Of a stretch of 64,000 nucleotides of DNA, positions 60,608-64,000 are shown piece after piece. The stretch lies in NCBI GenBank assembly GCA_040881665.1, contig JBBECT010000004.1, forward strand, positions 816,303 through 880,302, in the 5' to 3' direction. The stretch's first letter is position 1. Each line of letters begins with the position of its first letter. The translations under genes were made by a program, and so were the position numbers. The DNA comes from Actinomycetota bacterium. GTDB taxonomy: Bacteria; Actinomycetota; UBA4738; HRBIN12. The notes under the pieces are model-generated. The model had not been told where the DNA came from. It saw nothing but the letters and a program-made list of their open reading frames with translations, and ran no database searches.

Positions 60608-62485
60608 GTGCTGAGCTCCGTCTGGCTGATCCCGGTGTTGCCGCTGGCGGCCGCGGTGATCAACCTGCTGCTGGGCAAGCGCCTCGGGCGGTTCGCCGGC
60701 CTGTTGGCGAGCGGCGTGATGCTGGCGGCGTTCGCGCTCGGACTCGGGATCTTGTTCGACCTGCTGTCGCTGCCCGGCGAGGAGCGCCTGCACATCGTCC
60801 GGGGATGGGAGTGGATCGCGTCCGGCAGCTTCGAGGTCGGCGTCGACCTCCGTGTCGACCCGCTCGCGGTCACGATGCTGCTCGTGATCACCGGGGTCGG
60901 GTCGTTGATCCACATCTACTCGATCGGATACATGGCCCACGATCCGCGCGGGTCGCGCTTCTTCGCGTACATGAACCTGTTCGTCTTCTTCATGCTGATG
61001 CTCGTGCTGGCGGAGAACTTCCTGCTCCTGTACCTCGGGTGGGAGGGCGTCGGGCTCTGCTCGTACCTGCTGATCGGCTTCTGGTTCGACAAGACCGATG
61101 CCGCGAACGCCGCGAAGAAGGCGTTCATCACGACGCGGATCGGCGACGTCGCCCTGCTGCTGGGGATCGTCCTGGTCTGGGTGCACTTCGGGTCGCTGGA
61201 CTTCTCGGTGGTCTTCGAGCAGGGCGGAGCTGCCGCTCGTCTCACGACCGGCGCCGCCACCGCGATCGCCCTGTTGCTGCTCGGCGGAGCGATCGGGAAG
61301 TCGGCGCAGGTTCCGCTGCACGTCTGGTTGCCCGACGCGATGGAGGGACCGACGCCCGTCTCGGCCCTGATCCACGCCGCCACGATGGTCACCGCGGGCG
61401 TTTACCTCGTCGTGCGCTCTCACACGATCTTCGAGACGAGCGGAACCGCGCTGACGGTGACGATGGTCGTGGGCCTCGTCTCCGCGATCTACGCGGGGTT
61501 CGCGTCGATCGGACAGTACGACCTGAAGCGCGCGCTCGCGTACTCGACGATGAGCCAGCTCGGGTTCATGTTCTTCGCCGCGGGGATGGGCTTCTACGGC
61601 GGCGCGATGCTGCTGCTCGTGTGCCACGCCTTCTACAAGGCGCTGCTGTTCCTGTCGGCCGGCTCGGTGTTGCACGGGCTGAACGACGAGACGGACATGC
61701 GGAAGATGGGCGGATTGCGCGCCGAGATGCCCGTGACCTCGACGATGTTCATCATCGGAGCGTTCGCGCTGTCGGGGCTGCCGCCGCTGGCGGGTTTCTT
61801 CGCCAAGGACCACATCGTGAACTTCGCCTCGAGCAGCGGTCGCACGTGGGCCTACGTGCTCGCGAGCGGCGGAGCGTTCCTTTCGGCGCTCTACATCTTC
61901 CGACCGGTGTTCATCGCGTTCCTCGGCTCGAAGCGGTACGAGGGGCATGCGCACGAGTCGCCGCCGGTGATGACCGCGCCGTTGGGGATCCTGGCGATCG
62001 GCGCGATCTTCGGTGGGGTCCTCGGGCTCTCGGCTGAGAACGGTCTTCTCGAGCGGTTCCTCGAACCGGTGATCGGCCACCCCGCGTCGGCGCACCTGGG
62101 CCCGCCGGAGTCGACCCTGATCGCGATCTCGGTCGCGCTCGTCCTGCTCGCGCTGGGACTCGCCTGGTACCTGTGGAGCTCAGGTCGCTACGACTGGCTG
62201 TCGTTCCCGCAGCGGCAGCCGTTCAGCGCCGAGGCGCTCCGCACCGGCTTCTTCGTGAACCCCGGCTACGCCTGGGCGGTCGAGCACTGGGGCAAGGGCG
62301 GCGCCCGCGCGCTCGCCTGGTTCGACACGCAGGTGATCGACGGCGCTGTGAACGGCGTCGGAGCGATCGCCCGGCGCGCCTCGCGGATCTCCCCGATCTG
62401 GGAGGGCGGCCTGGTCCGCGTGTACGCGGCGTCGTTCGCGATCGGCGCGGTGGCGATCCTGTTCGTGCTGGGACTCAGGAGCTGA
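60608..62485 (+). CDS. nuoL: NADH-quinone oxidoreductase subunit L
   Basis: 625 residues. Antiporter-like subunit with LGWEGVGLCSYLLIGFW, LPDAMEGPTPVSALIHAATMVTAGVYL and the discontinuous helices, plus the C-terminal transverse helix region after about residue 540. Conserved Lys and Glu for proton pumping are in place. GTG start, four bases after the nuoK stop. Confidence 0.96.
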   Translation: MLSSVWLIPVLPLAAAVINLLLGKRLGRFAGLLASGVMLAAFALGLGILFDLLSLPGEERLHIVRGWEWIASGSFEVGVDLRVDPLAVTMLLVITGVGSLIHIYSIGYMAHDPRGSRFFAYMNLFVFFMLMLVLAENFLLLYLGWEGVGLCSYLLIGFWFDKTDAANAAKKAFITTRIGDVALLLGIVLVWVHFGSLDFSVVFEQGGAAARLTTGAATAIALLLLGGAIGKSAQVPLHVWLPDAMEGPTPVSALIHAATMVTAGVYLVVRSHTIFETSGTALTVTMVVGLVSAIYAGFASIGQYDLKRALAYSTMSQLGFMFFAAGMGFYGGAMLLLVCHAFYKALLFLSAGSVLHGLNDETDMRKMGGLRAEMPVTSTMFIIGAFALSGLPPLAGFFAKDHIVNFASSSGRTWAYVLASGGAFLSALYIFRPVFIAFLGSKRYEGHAHESPPVMTAPLGILAIGAIFGGVLGLSAENGLLERFLEPVIGHPASAHLGPPESTLIAISVALVLLALGLAWYLWSSGRYDWLSFPQRQPFSAEALRTGFFVNPGYAWAVEHWGKGGARALAWFDTQVIDGAVNGVGAIARRASRISPIWEGGLVRVYAASFAIGAVAILFVLGLRS

Positions 62486-62486
62486 C

Positions 62487-64000
62487 GTGGACTTCCCGTG
62501 GCTGACGCTCGTGATCTTCCTCCCCCTCCTGGGAGTGCCGGTGCTGCTGGTGGCCAAGGGGATCGACGATCGTTCGGCGCGGGGGATCGGCGTCGCCGTC
62601 ACGGTGCTCACCCTGCTCGCCTCGATCGGGATGCTCGTGCAGTTCGACACGGTGGCCGCGGGCAACCAGCTCGTGGACCGAGCCGTCTGGGTCGAGTCGC
62701 TCGGACTGCAGTACTTCGTCGGGGTCGACGGGATCAGCGTCTGGCTCGTGATGCTGACGACGTTCATGATGCCTGTCGCGATCTTCCTGTCGGGTGGCAT
62801 CACCAAGCAGGTGCGCCTGTACATCGCGGCGTCGTTGGTGCTCGAGACCGCCGTGCTCGGCGCGTTCCTCTCGCTGGACCTGCTGCTGTTCTTTGTCTTC
62901 TTCGAGGCGCTGCTCGTCCCGATGTTCCTGTTGATCGGCGTGTGGGGCAGCACGCGGCGGATCTACGCGGCTGTGAAGTTCTTCCTGTACACGATGGCAG
63001 GCTCGGCGTTCCTGCTCGTCGGGATCTTCGTGCTGTACGTGCTGTCGGGGGACGAGCTCGGGCGCGCGACGTTCGACCTGACGCAGCTCCAGCAGCTGGA
63101 TCTGCCGCCCGGCACGGCGCGCTGGTTGTTCGTGGCGTTCTTCGTCGCGTTCGCGGTGAAGGCGCCTCTGTTCCCTGTGCATACGTGGCTGCCGGACGCG
63201 CACACCGAAGCTCCGACGAAGGGCTCGGTCGTCCTGGCCGCGCTGCTGCTGAAGACCGGGACCTACGGCATGATCCGCTTCAACCTGACGCTGTTCCCCG
63301 AGGCGTCGAGCTACTTCGCCGACGTGATCGCGGTCCTCGCGGTGATCGGGATCATCTACGGGGCGATCGTCGCGGCGATGCAGACCGACCTCAAGCGCCT
63401 GATCGCCTACTCATCGGTCTCGCACATCGGTTTCGTCGTCCTGGGGATCTTCGCGCTGACCGAGCAGGGGATGAGCGGCAGCGTGCTCCAGATGGTGAAC
63501 CACGGGCTGTCGACGGGCCTGCTGTTCATCTGCGTGGGGCTGCTCTACGACCGGACGCACACGCGTGAGATGTCGGAGATGGGCGGGCTCGCCACGACGA
63601 TGCCGCTGCTCGCGGCGATGTTCCTGCTGGCCACGCTGTCGTCGATCGGTCTGCCTGGCCTGAACAACTTCGTCGGGGAGTTCCTCGTGATCCTCGGGAC
63701 GTTCAGCGTGCACGAGGTGCTCGGGGCGTTCGCCGCGCTCGGGGTGATCCTCGGAGCGATCTACATGCTGTGGGCCTACCAACGCACCTGGCAGGGAGCC
63801 GAGAAGCCGGCGTGGGCGCATCTGCCCGACATCGGTCGCTGGGAGGCCGCGGCGATGGGCCTGGTTGTCGTGGTGATGATCGCGATCGGTGTGTACCCGA
63901 AGCTGCTCCTCGATCGGGTGAACCCCGCTACCGACCGCGTGGTCGCCCGGGTCGTGTGCGCGGATGCGACCACGTTCGGAACCGATGGGAGTCAGGTGCT
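62487..64000 (+). CDS. nuoM: NADH-quinone oxidoreductase subunit M (3' end missing)
   Basis: Open from the GTG at 62487 to the window end, about 504 residues without a stop. LLFFVFFEALLVPMFLLIG contains the key membrane Glu, and FPVHTWLPDAHTEAPTKGSVVLAALLLKTGTYG is the NuoM signature. Antiporter-like proton pump. The last residues are near the usual C-terminus, so little is lost. nuoN is expected just outside. Confidence 0.94.
   Translation, partial: MDFPWLTLVIFLPLLGVPVLLVAKGIDDRSARGIGVAVTVLTLLASIGMLVQFDTVAAGNQLVDRAVWVESLGLQYFVGVDGISVWLVMLTTFMMPVAIFLSGGITKQVRLYIAASLVLETAVLGAFLSLDLLLFFVFFEALLVPMFLLIGVWGSTRRIYAAVKFFLYTMAGSAFLLVGIFVLYVLSGDELGRATFDLTQLQQLDLPPGTARWLFVAFFVAFAVKAPLFPVHTWLPDAHTEAPTKGSVVLAALLLKTGTYGMIRFNLTLFPEASSYFADVIAVLAVIGIIYGAIVAAMQTDLKRLIAYSSVSHIGFVVLGIFALTEQGMSGSVLQMVNHGLSTGLLFICVGLLYDRTHTREMSEMGGLATTMPLLAAMFLLATLSSIGLPGLNNFVGEFLVILGTFSVHEVLGAFAALGVILGAIYMLWAYQRTWQGAEKPAWAHLPDIGRWEAAAMGLVVVVMIAIGVYPKLLLDRVNPATDRVVARVVCADATTFGTDGSQV

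Overview
This is a very GC-rich stretch of a bacterial chromosome, almost certainly from an aerobic member of the Actinomycetota. The evidence is an MshA-type glycosyltransferase, a 33-residue protein matching the actinobacterial ribosomal protein bS22, a ClpS/DUF2017 pair, an RsiG-type protein, a MenJ-type menaquinone reductase, an actinobacterial Rex, and many genes whose -10 box (TANNNT) lies 6-8 nt before the start codon, as in leaderless transcripts. The quinol:cytochrome c reductase is not the usual QcrCAB with full-length cytochrome b. It is a split b6/subunit-IV type, which suggests a lineage outside the well-studied orders. I cannot name the class. No rRNA, tRNA, CRISPR array or insertion sequence was seen.

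Layout. 1-7776: end of an M23 peptidase gene, an RsiG-like c-di-GMP-binding protein followed by an HD-GYP phosphodiesterase, mshA, a promoter-driven structured RNA (about 4009-4274), proC, a small basic protein, a FAH-fold protein on the minus strand, and a GAF-PAS-GGDEF cyclase. 7892-16765: a catabolic block with a P5C-dehydrogenase-like aldehyde dehydrogenase, two class III aminotransferases, a two-subunit CoA transferase and a histone-deacetylase-like amidohydrolase, then pyruvate kinase. 16762-22046: DUF2017, ClpS, an SDR, a PF15698-type phosphatase, a Clp1-like kinase, bS22 and small membrane or lipoprotein genes. 22189-28161: DUF4331, TPR and NicO genes converging with an ECF sigma/anti-sigma pair, with a 44-nt near-pure C tract, then a glutaredoxin-like gene.

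28273-49480 is a respiratory block. It holds rex, an eight-gene minus-strand cytochrome b6/Rieske operon with a ferredoxin, ccdA-resB-ccsA for cytochrome c maturation, a caa3 oxidase operon (ctaCDEFG, a tandem cupredoxin and a TlpA-like lipoprotein), a fused ctaA-ctaB gene and a polyprenyl diphosphate synthase. A lower-GC AbiEi/AbiEii toxin-antitoxin pair sits inside it (44341-45989). 49514-64000 holds two Rex-type operators on a promoter, menJ, and nuoA through nuoM, which is cut by the window end.

Together the second half encodes most of a menaquinone-based chain: Complex I, menaquinone tail synthesis and reduction, a b6-type reductase, and a caa3 oxidase with its heme A and cytochrome c assembly factors. 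The Rex repressor sits in the middle. Rex-type palindromes lie in front of both the nuo operon and the reductase operon, which suggests local NADH/NAD+ control of the chain.
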